This document shows, in pieces, positions 1 to 10,603 of a stretch of 64,000 bases of DNA. Below the pieces are notes generated by a model. That model was not told where the DNA came from. It made no database searches and saw nothing but the letters and a program-made list of their open reading frames with translations. How positions within the stretch are numbered: the stretch's first letter is position 1; each line of letters begins with the position of its first letter. A program made the position numbers and the translations under genes. Origin of the DNA: Megalopta genalis (lineage: Eukaryota; Arthropoda; Insecta; Hymenoptera; Halictidae). The stretch covers positions 2,716,501 to 2,780,500 of the forward strand of contig NW_027476092.1 in the NCBI RefSeq assembly GCF_051020955.1, given 5' to 3'.

Positions 1-397
1 TTCATTCGTTTTATTTGTCCATTTGTTCATTTGTTCATTAGTTCATTTGTACATTTGTGCATATGTTCACTTGTTCATTTGTCCATTTGTGCATTTGTTC
101 ATTTGTTCATTTGTTCATTTGTTCATTTGTTCGTTTGTTCGTTTGTTCATTTGTTGATTTGTTCATTTGTTCATTTGTTCGTTTGTTCATTTGTTCGTTT
201 GTTCGTTTGTTCGTTTGTTCATTTGTTGATTTGTTCAATGGTTCATTTGTTCATTTGTTCATTTCTTCATTTGTTCATTCGTTCATTCGTTCACTTGTTC
301 ACTCGTACACTTGTTCACTTGTTCATTTGTTCATTTGTTCATTCGTTCATTCGTTCACTTGTTCATTCGTTCACTTGTTCAATTGTTCATTTGTTCA
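1..397 (+). repeat. L1 header and arm, copy 1 (internally deleted)
   Basis: Opens with CATTCGTTTTATTTGTCC, then TACATTTGTGCATATG, two GTTCG clusters (about 129-216), CAATGG at 237-242 and CACTCGTACACTTG near 300. After CAATTG near 380 it passes straight to TTAG at 398. The other complete L1 arms (for example 27360-27545) carry about 150 bp more here, including TTCTTTTG, GCTTATTTG, CAGTTGTTAATTTG and CATACG, so this copy has lost that stretch. Confidence 0.8.
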
Positions 398-2475
398 TTA
401 GTTCATTTGTTCACTTGTTCATTTGTTCATTTGTTCATTTGTTCATTTGTTCGTTTGTTCATTTGTTCATTTGTTCATTTGTTCCTTTGTTCATTTGTCC
501 ATTTGTCCATTTGTCCATTTGTTCATTTGTTCCTTTGTCCATTTGTTCATTTGTTCATTTGTCCATTTGTTCATTTGTCCATTTGTTCATTTATCCATTT
601 GTCCATTTGTCCATTTGTTCATTTGTCCATTTGTTCATTTGTTCATTTGTTCATTTGTTCATTTGTTCACTTGTTCATTTGTTCATTGGTTCATTTGTTC
701 ATTTGTTCATTTGTCCATTTGTTCATTTGTCCATTTGTCCATTTTTTCGTTTGTTCGTTTGTTCGTTTGTTCGTTTGTTCATTTGTTCACTTGTTCAATT
801 GTTCATTTGTTCATTTGTTCATTTGATCATTTGTTCATTTGTTCATTTCTTCATTTGTCCATTTGTTCATTTGTCCATTTGTCCATTTGTCCATTTGTTC
901 ATTTGTCCATTTGTTCATTTGTTCATTTGTTCATTTGTTCATTTGTTCATTTGTCCATTTGTCCATTTGTCCATTTGTTCATTTGTCCATTTGTCCATTT
1001 GTTCATTTGTTCATTTGCCCATTTGTTCCTTTGTTCATTCGTTCATTTGTTCATTTGTTCATTTGTTCATTTGTTCATTTGTTCATTTGTTCATTTGTCC
1101 ATTTGTTCATTTGTTCATTTGTTCATTTGTTCATTTGTTCATTTGTTCATTTGTTCTTTTGTTCATTTGTTCATTTGTTCATTTGTTCATTTGTTCATTC
1201 TTTATTTGTTCATTTGTTCATTTGTTCATTTGTTCATTTGTTCATTTGCTCATTTGCTCATTTGCTCATTTGTTCATTTGTTCATTTTTCATTTGTTCAT
1301 TTGTTCATTTGTTCATTTGTTCATTATTTCATTTGTTCATTTGTTCATTTGTTCATTTGTTCATTTGTTCATTTGCTCATTTGTTCAATTGTTCATTTGT
1401 TCTTTTGTTCATTTGTTCATTTGTTATTTGTTCATTTGTTCATTTGTCCATTTGTTCATTTGTCCATTTGTTCATTTGTTCATTTGTTCATTTGTTCATT
1501 TGTTCATTTGTTCATTTGTTCATTTGTTCATTTGTTCATTTGTTCATTTGTCCAATTGTACATTTATCCATTTGTCCATTTGTCCATTTGTTCATTTGTC
1601 CATTTGTTCATTTGTTCATTTGTTCATTTGTTCATTTGTTCACTTGTTCATTTGTTCATTGGTTCATTTGTCCATTTGTCCATTTGTTCATTTGTCTATT
1701 TCTTCATTTGTTCATTTGTCCATTTGTTCATTTGTTCATTTGATCATTTGTTCATTTGTTCATTTGTCCATTTGTCCATTTGTCCATTTGTTCATTTGTC
1801 CATTTGATCATTTGTTCATTTGTTCATTTGTTCATTTGTTCATTTGTCCATTTGTTCATTTGCCCATTTGTTCATTTTTCCATTTGTTCATTTGTTCATT
1901 TGTCCATTTGTTCATTTGTTCATTTGTTCATTTGTTCATTTGTTCATTTGTTCATTTGTTCATTTGTTCATTTGTTCATTTGTTCATTTGTTCATTTGTT
2001 CATTTGTTCTTTTGTTCATTTGTTCATTTGTTCATTTGTTCATTCTTCATTTGTTCATTTGTTCATTTGTTCATTTGCTCATTTGCTCATTTGCTCATTT
2101 GTTCATTTGTTCATTTTTCATTTGTTCATTTGTTCATTTGTTCATTTGTTCATTTGTTCATTTGTTCATTTGTTCATTATTTCATTTGTTCATTTGTTCA
2201 TTTGTTCATTTGTTCATTTGTTCAATTGTTCATTTGTTCTTTTGTTCATTTGTTCATTTGCTTATTTGTTCATTTGTTCATTTGTTCATTTGTTCAGTTC
2301 TTAATTTGTTCATTTGTTCATTTTTTTCATTTGTTCATTTGTTCATTTTTTCATATGTTCATTTGTTCATTTGTTCATTTGCTCATTTGCTCATTTGCTC
2401 ATTTGATCATTTGTTCATTTGTTCATTTGTCCATTTCTCCATTTGTCCATTTGTTCATATGTTCATTTGTTCATT
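398..2475 (+). repeat. A core, copy 1 (variant-rich)
   Basis: Dense, ordered variants: GTCC clusters (497-720, 850-990), CATTTTTTCG followed by GTTCG units (741-780), GATC (826), CCCATTTGTTCCTTTG (about 1018), CATTCTTTATTTG (1197), three GCTC (1248-1266), GTTATTTG (1423), TTTATCC (about 1563), GTCTATTTCTTC (1694), three more GCTC (2077-2095), CAGTTCTTAATTTG (2294), a 7-T run (2321-2327), three GCTC (2382-2400) and GTCCATTTCTCC (2429). The same order recurs at 5194-7222, with an offset of 4757-4797 bp, and in altered form at 53.1-55.5 and 59.0-60.9 kb. Confidence 0.85.
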
Positions 2476-3716
2476 TGTTCATTTGTTCATTTGTTCATTT
2501 GTTCATTTGTTCATTTGTTCATTTGTCCATTTGTTCATTTGTTCATTTGTTCATTTGTTCATTTGTTCATTTGTTCATTTGTTCATTTGTTCATTTGTTC
2601 ATTTGTTCATTTGTTCATTTGTTCATTTGTTCATTTGTTCATTTGTTCATATGTTCATTAGTTCATTAGTTCATTTGTTCATTTGTTCATTTGTTCATTT
2701 GTTCATTTGTTCATTTGTTCATTTGTTCATTTGTTCATTTGTTCATTTGTTCATTTGTTCATTTGTTCATTTGTTCATTTGTTCATTTGTTCATTTGTTC
2801 ATTTGTTCATTTGTTCATTTGTTCATTTGTTCATTTGTTCATTTGATCATTTGTTCATTTGTCCATTTGTCCATTTGTCCATTTGTCCATTTGTCCATTT
2901 GTCCATTTGTCCATTTGTCCATTTGTTCATTTGTTCATTTGTTCATTTGTTCATTTGTTCATTTGTTCATTTGTTCATTTGCTCATTTGTTCATTTGTTC
3001 ATTTGTTCATTTGTTCATTAGTTCATTTGTTCATTTGTTCATTTGTTCATTTGTTCATATGTTCATTAGTTCATTTGTTCATTTGTTCATTTGTTCATTT
3101 GTTCATTTGTTCATTTGTTCATTTGTTCATTTGTTCATTTGTTCATTTGTTCATTTGTTCATTTGTTCATTTGTTCATTTGTTCATTTGTTCATTTGTTC
3201 ATTTGTTCATTTGTTCATTTGTTCATTGTTCATTTGTTCATTTGTTCATTTGTTCATTTGTTCATTTGTTCATTTGTTCATTTGTTCATTTGTTCATTTG
3301 TTCATTTGTTCATTTGTTCATTTGTTCATTTGTTCATTTGTTCATTTGTTCATTTGTTCATTTGTTCATTTGTTCATTTGTTCATTTGTTCATTTGTTCA
3401 TTTGTTCATTTGTTCATTTGTTCATTTGTTCATTTGTTCATTTGTTCATTTGTTCATTTGTTCATTTGTTCATTTGTTCATTTGTTCATTTGTTCATTTG
3501 TTCATTTGTTCATTTGTTCATTTGTTCATTTGTTCATTTGTTCATTTGTTCATTTGTTCATTTGTTCATTTGTTCATTTGTTCATTTGTTCATTTGTTCA
3601 TTTGTTCATTTGTTCATTTGTTCATTTGTTCATTTGTTCATTTGTTCATTGTTCATTTGTTCATTTGTTCATTTGTTCATTTGTTCATATGTTCATTTGT
3701 TCATATGTTTATTTGT
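2476..3716 (+). repeat. Near-pure run of A, copy 1
   Basis: Mostly unmodified TTTGTTCA. Interruptions are a GATC unit (2845), a block of eight consecutive GTCC units (2862-2925), one GCTC (2982), TTAG (3018) and CATATGTTCATTAG (3058). The long run from about 3066 contains two 7-bp units (CATTGTT near 3225 and 3650), each a one-T deletion that shifts phase by one base; neither is present in the counterpart at 7.8-8.45 kb. Confidence 0.9.
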
Positions 3717-4011
3717 TCATTTGTCGATTTGAACATTTGTTCACTTGTTCATTTGTTCATTTGTTCATTTGTTCGTTTGTTCATTTGTTCGTTTGTTCGT
3801 TTGTTCCTTTGTTGATTTGTTCATTCGATCACTTGTTCATTCGTTCACTTGTTCATTCGTTCACTTGTTCATTCGTTCACTTGTTCATTCGTTCACTTGT
3901 TCATTCGTTCACTTGTTCGTTCGTTCACTTGTTCACTTGTTCATTTGTTCATTTGTTCATTTGTTCATTCGTTCATTCGTTCACTTGTTCATTTGTTCAT
4001 TTGATCATTGT
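3717..4011 (+). repeat. B block 1: CATTCGTTCACTTG 16-bp dimers
   Basis: Starts with GTCGATTTGAACATTTG, then a GTTCG cluster and GTTCCTTTGTTGATTTG. Next come about seven 16-bp dimers of CATTCGTTCACTTG, the first with GATC and the last beginning CGTTCG. Two-octamer periodicity nested inside the 8-bp array shows amplification of a dimer. Close relatives lie at 8480-8880 and 61841-62220. Confidence 0.85.
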
Positions 4012-4280
4012 TCATTTGTTCATTTGTTCATTTGTTCATTTGTTCATTTGTTCATTTGTCCATTTGTCCATTTGTTCATTTGTCCATTTGTTCATTTGTT
4101 CATTTGTTCATTTGTTCATTTGTTCAATTGTTCATTTGTTCTTTTGTTCATTTGTTCATTTGCTTATTTGTTCATTTGTTCCTTTGTTCATTTGTTCATT
4201 TGTTCATTTGTTCATTTGTTCATTTGTTCATTGTTCATTTGTTCATTTGTTCATTTGTTCATTTGTTCATTTGTTCATTT
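4012..4280 (+). repeat. Short variant tract with two 7-bp units
   Basis: TTTGTTCA units with GTCC (4060-4085), CAATTG (4125), TTCTTTTG and GCTTATTTG (about 4160). CATTGTT 7-mers occur near 4009 and 4230. Resembles the tail of a P-type segment, truncated before its T run. Confidence 0.75.
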
Positions 4281-4907
4281 GAACATTTGTTCATTCGCTT
4301 TGTTCATTTGTTCATTAGTTCATTTGTCCATTTGTGCATTTGTTCACTTGTTCATTTGTTCATTAGTTCGTTTGTTCTTTTGTTCGTTTGTTCGTTTGTT
4401 CGTTTGTTCATTTGTTCATTTGTTCATTTGTTCATTTGTTCATTAGTTCATTTGTTCATTAGTTCATTTGTCCATTTGTGCATTTGTTCACTTGTTCATT
4501 TGTTCATTAGTTCGTTTGTTCGTTTGTTCGTTTGTTCGTTTGTTCGTTTGTTCATTTGTTGATTTGTTCATTTGTTCATTTTTTCGTTTGTTCATTTGTT
4601 CATTTGTTCGTTTGTTCGTTTGTTCCTTTGTTGATTTGTTCATTCGTTCACTTGTTCATTCGTTCACTTGTTCATTCGTTCACTTGTTCATTCGTTCACT
4701 TGTTCATTCGTTCACTTGTTCATTCGTTCACTTGTTCATTCGTTCACTTGTTCACTTGTTCATTTGTTCATTTGTTCATTTGTTCATTCGTTCATTCGTT
4801 CACTTGTTCATTCGTTCACTTGTTCAATTGTTCATTTGTTCTTTTGTTCATTTGTTCATTTGCTTATTTGTTCATTTGTTCATTTGTTCATTTGTTCAGT
4901 TGTTAAT
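4281..4907 (+). repeat. Two L2 headers followed by B block 2
   Basis: GAACA site at 4281 followed by a shortened header (CGCTTTGTTC, lacking ATT), GTGCATTTGTTCACTTG and a GTTCG cluster. A second header without the GAACA site starts near 4441. Then GTTCCTTTGTTGATTTG, a run of CATTCGTTCACTTG dimers (about 4640-4745), and TTCTTTTG, GCTTATTTG and CAGTTGTTAATTTG at the end. From about 4468 it matches 13394-13840 at a constant offset of 8926 bp. Confidence 0.8.
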
Positions 4908-5193
4908 TTGTTAATTTGTTCATTTGTTCAATTGTTCACTTGTTCACTTGTTCATTTGTTCATTTGTTCATTCGTTCATTCGTTCACTTGTTCATTCGTT
5001 CACTTGTTCAATTGTTCATTTGTTCTTTTGTTCATTTGTTCATTTGCTTATTTGTTCATTTGTTCATTTGTTCAGTTGTTAATTTGTTAATTTGTTCATT
5101 TGTTCTCTTGTTCACTTGTTCATTTGTTCATACGTTCATTTGTTCATATGTTCATTTGTTCATTTGTTCATTTGTTCATTTGTTCATTTGTTC
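4908..5193 (+). repeat. Local 176-bp duplication of the B-block tail, then CATACG units
   Basis: The series CATTCG, CACTTG, CAATTG, TTCTTTTG, GCTTATTTG, CAGTTGTTAATTTG is repeated. The CAGTTG marks sit at 4897 and 5073, 176 bp or 22 octamers apart. Then CTCTTGTTCACTTG and CATACG (about 5130), markers typical of complete L1 arms, which suggests this is the stretch missing from the arm at 1-397. Confidence 0.75.
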
Positions 5194-7222
5194 ATTAGTT
5201 CATTTGTTCACTTGTTCATTTGTTCATTTGTTCATTTGTTCATTTGTTCGTTTGTTCATTTGTTCATTTGTTCATTTGTTCCTTTGTTCATTTGTCCATT
5301 TGTCCATTTGTCCATTTGTTCATTTGTTCCTTTGTCCATTTGTTCATTTGTTCATTTGTCCATTTGTTCATTTGTCCATTTGTTCATTTATCCATTTGTC
5401 CATTTGTCCATTTGTTCATTTGTCCATTTGTTCATTTGTTCATTTGTTCATTTGTTCATTTGTTCACTTGTTCATTTGTTCATTGGTTCATTTGTTCATT
5501 TGTTCATTTGTCCATTTGTCCATTTTTTCGTTTGTTCGTTTGTTCGTTTGTTCGTTTGTTCATTTGTTCACTTGTTCAATTGTTCATTTGTTCATTTGTT
5601 CATTTGATCATTTGTTCATTTGTTCATTTCTTCATTTGTCCATTTGTTCATTTGTCCATTTGTCCATTTGTCCATTTGTTCATTTGTCCATTTGTTCATT
5701 TGTTCATTTGTTCATTTGTTCATTTGTTCATTTGTCCATTTGTCCATTTGTCCATTTGTTCATTTGTCCATTTGTCCATTTGTTCATTTGTTCATTTGCC
5801 CATTTGTTCCTTTGTTCATTCGTCCATTTGTTCATTTGTTCATTTGTTCATTTGTTCATTTGTTCATTTGTTCATTTGTTCATTTGTTCATTTGTTCATT
5901 TGTTCATTTGTTCATTTGTTCATTTGTTCTTTTGTTCATTTGTTCATTTGTTCATTTGTTCATTTGTTCATTCTTTATTTGTTCATTTGTTCATTTGTTC
6001 ATTTGTTCATTTGTTCATTTGCTCATTTGCTCATTTGCTCATTTGTTCATTTGTTCATTTTTCATTTGTTCATTTGTTCATTTGTTCATTTGTTCATTAT
6101 TTCATTTGTTCATTTGTTCATTTGTTCATTTGTTCATTTGTTCATTTGCTCATTTGTTCAATTGTTCATTTGTTCTTTTGTTCATTTGTTCATTTGTTAT
6201 TTGTTCATTTGTTCATTTGTCCATTTGTTCATTTGTCCATTTGTTCATTTGTTCATTTGTTCATTTGTTCATTTGTTCATTTGTTCATTTGTTCATTTGT
6301 TCATTTGTCCAATTGTTCATTTATCCATTTGTCCATTTGTCCATTTGTTCATTTGTCCATTTGTTCATTTGTTCATTTGTTCATTTGTTCATTTGTTCAC
6401 TTGTTCATTTGTTCATTGGTTCATTTGTCCATTTGTCCATTTGTTCATTTGTCTATTTCTTCATTTGTTCATTTGTCCATTTGTTCATTTGTTCATTTGA
6501 TCATTTGTTCATTTGTTCATTTGTCCATTTGTCCATTTGTCCATTTGTTCATTTGTCCATTTGATCATTTGTTCATTTGTTCATTTGTTCATTTGTTCAT
6601 TTGTCCATTTGTTCATTTGCCCATTTGTTCATTTGTCCATTTGTTCATTTGTTCATTTGTCCATTTGTTCATTTGTTCATTTGTTCATTTGTTCATTTGT
6701 TCATTTGTTCATTTGTTCATTTGTTCATTTGTTCATTTGTTCATTTGTTCATTTGTTCATTTGTTCTTTTGTTCATTTGTTCATTTGTTCATTTGTTCAT
6801 TCTTCATTTGTTCATTTGTTCATTTGTTCATTTGCTCATTTGCTCATTTGCTCATTTGTTCATTTGTTCATTTTTCATTTGTTCATTTGTTCATTTGTTC
6901 ATTTGTTCATTTGTTCATTTGTTCATTTGTTCATTATTTCATTTGTTCATTTGTTCATTTGTTCATTTGTTCATTTGTTCAATTGTTCATTTGTTCTTTT
7001 GTTCATTTGTTCATTTGCTTATTTGTTCATTTGTTCATTTGTTCATTTGTTCAGTTCTTAATTTGTTCATTTGTTCATTTTTTTCATTTGTTCATTTGTT
7101 CATTTTTTCATATGTTCATTTGTTCATTTGTTCATTTGCTCATTTGCTCATTTGCTCATTTGATCATTTGTTCATTTGTTCATTTGTCCATTTCTCCATT
7201 TGTCCATTTGTTCATATGTTCA
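5194..7222 (+). repeat. A core, copy 2
   Basis: Same order of variants as 398-2475, including CCCATTTGTTCC, CATTCTTTATTTG, TTTATCC, GTCTATTTCTTC, CAGTTCTTAATTTG and the 7-T run (near 7077). Differences are small: CATTCGTCC at about 5818 instead of CATTCGTTC, and some octamers gained or lost, which moves the offset from 4797 to 4757. Confidence 0.85.
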
Positions 7223-8479
7223 TTTGTTCATTTGTTCATTTGTTCATTTGTTCATTTGTTCATTTGTTCATTTGTTCATTTGTCCATTTGTTCATTTGTT
7301 CATTTGTTCATTTGTTCATTTGTTCATTTGTTCATTTGTTCATTTGTTCATTTGTTCATTTGTTCATTTGTTCATTTGTTCATTTGTTCATTTGTTCATA
7401 TGTTCATTAGTTCATTAGTTCATTTGTTCATTTGTTCATTTGTTCATTTGTTCATTTGTTCATTTGTTCATTTGTTCATTTGTTCATTTGTTCATTTGTT
7501 CATTTGTTCATTTGTTCATTTGTTCATTTGTTCATTTGTTCATTTGTTCATTTGTTCATTTGTTCATTTGTTCATTTGATCATTTGTTCATTTGTCCATT
7601 TGTCCATTTGTCCATTTGTCCATTTGTCCATTTGTCCATTTGTCCATTTGTCCATTTGTTCATTTGTTCATTTGTTCATTTGTTCATTTGTTCATTTGTT
7701 CATTTGTTCATTTGCTCATTTGTTCATTTGTTCATTTGTTCATTTGTTCATTAGTTCATTTGTTCATTTGTTCATTTGTTCATTTGTTCATATGTTCATT
7801 AGTTCATTTGTTCATTTGTTCATTTGTTCATTTGTTCATTTGTTCATTTGTTCATTTGTTCATTTGTTCATTTGTTCATTTGTTCATTTGTTCATTTGTT
7901 CATTTGTTCATTTGTTCATTTGTTCATTTGTTCATTTGTTCATTTGTTCATTTGTTCATTTGTTCATTTGTTCATTTGTTCATTTGTTCATTTGTTCATT
8001 TGTTCATTTGTTCATTTGTTCATTTGTTCATTTGTTCATTTGTTCATTTGTTCATTTGTTCATTTGTTCATTTGTTCATTTGTTCATTTGTTCATTTGTT
8101 CATTTGTTCATTTGTTCATTTGTTCATTTGTTCATTTGTTCATTTGTTCATTTGTTCATTTGTTCATTTGTTCATTTGTTCATTTGTTCATTTGTTCATT
8201 TGTTCATTTGTTCATTTGTTCATTTGTTCATTTGTTCATTTGTTCATTTGTTCATTTGTTCATTTGTTCATTTGTTCATTTGTTCATTTGTTCATTTGTT
8301 CATTTGTTCATTTGTTCATTTGTTCATTTGTTCATTTGTTCATTTGTTCATTTGTTCATTTGTTCATTTGTTCATTTGTTCATTTGTTCATTTGTTCATT
8401 TGTTCATTTGTTCATTTGTTCATTTGTTCATTTGTTCATTTGTTCATATGTTCATTTGTTCATATATTTATTTGTTCAT
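7223..8479 (+). repeat. Near-pure run of A, copy 2 (longest homogeneous stretch)
   Basis: Carries the same eight-GTCC block (about 7592-7655), GCTC, TTAG and CATATGTTCATTAG as copy 1. From about 7802 to 8445 it is roughly 640 bp (about 80 units) of unmodified TTTGTTCA, the longest such stretch in the window. It ends with CATATGTTCATTTG and CATATATTTATTTG, the latter a one-base variant of copy 1. Confidence 0.92.
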
Positions 8480-8880
8480 TTGTCGATTTGAACATTTGTT
8501 CACTTGTTCATTTGTTCATTTGTTCATTTGTTCGTTTGTTCATTTGTTCGTTTGTTCGTTTGTTCCTTTGTTGATTTGTTCATTCGATCACTTGTTCATT
8601 CGTTCACTTGTTCATTCGTTCACTTGTTCATTCGTTCACTTGTTCATTCGTTCACTTGTTCATTCGTTCACTTGTTCGTTCGTTCACTTGTTCACTTGTT
8701 CAATTGTTCATTTGTTCATTTGTTCATTCGTTCATTCGTTCACTTGTTCATTCGTTCACTTGTTCAATTGTTCATTTGTTCTTTTGTTCATTTGTTCATT
8801 TGCTTATTTGTTCATTTGTTCATTTGTTCATTTGTTCAGTTGTTAATTTGTTAATTTGTTCATTTGTTCAATTGTTCACT
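8480..8880 (+). repeat. B block 3
   Basis: GTCGATTTGAACA opening (GAAC at 8490), GTTCG cluster, GTTCCTTTGTTGATTTG, then CATTCGTTCACTTG dimers (8581-8690), CAATTG, TTCTTTTG, GCTTATTTG and CAGTTGTTAATTTGTTAATTTG. Offset to block 1 is 4759 bp and to the block at 61.85 kb 53353 bp. Confidence 0.85.
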
Positions 8881-9612
8881 TGTTCATTTGTTCATTTGTT
8901 CATTTGTTCATTTGTTCATTGGTTCATTTGTTCATTTGTTCATTTGTTCATTTGTTCATTTGTTCATTTGTTCTTTTGTTCATTTGTTCATTTGTTCATT
9001 TGTTCATTTGTTCAATTGTTCATTTGTTCATTTGTTCATTTGTTCATTTGTTCATTTGTTCATTTGTTCATTTGTTCATTTGTTCATTTGTCTATTTCTT
9101 CATTTGTTCATTTGTCCATTTGTTCATTTGTTCATTTGATCATTTGTTCATTTGTTCATTTGTTCATTTGTTCATTTGTTCATTTGTCCATTTGTCCATT
9201 TGTTCATTTGTCCATTTGTTCATTTGTTCATTTGTTCATTTGTTCATTTGTTCAATTGTTCATTTGTTCTTTTGTTCATTTGTTCATTTGCTTATTTGTT
9301 CATTTGTTCCTTTGTTCATTTGTTCAGTTGTTAATTTGTTCATTTGTTCATTTTTTTTCACTTGTTCATTTGTTCATTTTTTCATATGTTCATTTGTTCA
9401 TTTGTTCATTTGCTCATTTGCTCATTTGCTCATTTGTTGATTTGTTCATTTTTCATTTGTTCATTTGTTCATTTGTTCATTATTTCATTTGTTCATTTGT
9501 TCATTTGTTCAATTGTTCATTTGTTCATTTGTTCATTTGATCATTTGTTCATTTGTTCATTTCTTCATTTGTTCATTTGTCCATTTGTTCATTTGTCTAT
9601 TTCCTCATTTGT
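8881..9612 (+). repeat. P module 1
   Basis: Markers in order: CATTGG (8919), TTCTTTTG, GTCTATTTCTTC (9089), GATC (9138), GTCC pair, CAATTG, GCTTATTTG, GTTCCTTTG, CAGTTGTTAATTTG (9325), an 8-T run (9351-9358), CATTTTTTCATATG, three GCTC, GTTGATTTG, CATTTTTC, CATTATTTC, GATC (9538) and GTCTATTTCCTC (9596). The same set, with local changes, recurs at least eleven more times. Confidence 0.85.
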
Positions 9613-10146
9613 TCATTTGTCCATTTGTTCATTTGTTCATTTGTTCATTTGTTCATTTGTTCATTTGTTCATTTGTTCATTTGTTCATTTGTTCATTTGT
9701 TCATTTGTTCATTTTTTCATTTGTCCATTTGTCCATTTGTTCATTTGTTCATTTGTTCATTTGTTCATTTGTTCATTTGTTCATTTGTTCATTTGTTCAT
9801 TTGTTCATTTGTTCATTTGTTCATTTGTTCATTTGTTCATTTGTTCATTTGTTCATTTGTTCATTTGTTCATTTGTTCATTTGTTCATTTGTTCATTTGT
9901 TAATTTGTCCATTTGTCCATTCGTCCATTTGTCCATTCGTCCATTCGTTCATTTGTCCATTTGTTCATGTGTTCATTTGTTCATTTGTTCATTTGTTCAT
10001 TTGTTCATTTGTTCATTTGTTCATTTGTTCATTTGTTCATTTGTTCATTTGTTCATTTGTTCATTTGTTCATTTGTTCATTTGTTCATTTGTTCATTTGT
10101 TCATTTGTTCATTTGTTCATTTGTTCATTTGTTCATTTGTTCATTT
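9613..10146 (+). repeat. Pure runs flanking a GTCCATTCGTCC cluster
   Basis: Two homogeneous runs (about 9740-9895 and 9972-10146) separated by GTTAATTTG and a cluster alternating GTCCATTTG, GTCCATTCG and CATTCGTTC (9908-9955), then CATGTG (9966). The cluster recurs at about 20.88, 22.95 and 63.27 kb. Confidence 0.88.
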
Positions 10147-10603
10147 GAACATTTGTTCATTCGCTTTATTTGTTCATTCGTTCATTAGTTCATTTGTCCA
10201 TTTGTGCATTTGTTCACTTGTTCATTTGTTCATTTGTTCGTTTGTTCTTTTGTTCGTTTGTTCGTTTGTTCGTTTGTTCATTTGTTGATTTGTTCATTTG
10301 TTCATTTGTTCGTTTGTTCATTTGTTCGTTTGTCCATTTGTTCATTTGTTCATTTGTTCATTTGTTCATTTGTTCATTTGTTCATTTGTTCATTTGTTCT
10401 TTTGTTCATTTGTTCATTTGTTCATTCGTTCACTTGTTCACTCGTTCACTTGTTCACTCGTTCACTTGTTCACTCGTTCACTTGTTCACTTGTTCATTTG
10501 TTCATTTGTTCATTCGTTTATTCGTTCACTTGTTCATTCGTTCACTTGTTCAATTGTTCATTCGTTCTTTTGTTCATTTGTTCATTTGCTTTTTTGTTCA
10601 TTT
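10147..10603 (+). repeat. L2 unit with CACTCGTTCACTTG dimers
   Basis: GAACA site, CGCTTTATTTG, TTAG, GTGCATTTGTTCACTTG, GTTCGTTTGTTCTTTTG. Later a short array of CACTCGTTCACTTG 16-mers (10436-10490), CATTCGTTTATTCG, CATTCGTTCTTTTG and GCTTTTTTG. It ends at the next GAACA site, 457 bp on (57 octamers plus one base). The copy at 63459-63923 is 465 bp. Confidence 0.85.

Noticed and set aside
1..20. Window start coinciding with an L1 header as a contig or array boundary
   Set aside because: No flanking non-repeat sequence is visible. The coincidence can be due to where the window was cut.
3220..3235. SOX/HMG-box sites (WWCAAWG)
   Set aside because: The standard unit does not fit (AACAAAT). Only the few CATTGTT 7-mers and the GTTCCTTTG variants match, as expected by chance from one-base changes.
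4916..7579. Longest plus-strand open frame (887 codons), and similar frames of 748, 820 and 884 codons
   Set aside because: The frame is open only because TTTGTTCA has no stop in any frame. The product is an 8-residue period, all three frames are equally open, and ends coincide with single point variants.
9351..9358. Rho-independent terminator or Pol III terminator (T runs)
   Set aside because: No GC-rich hairpin precedes the run and there is no gene upstream. The run is a repeat-unit variant.
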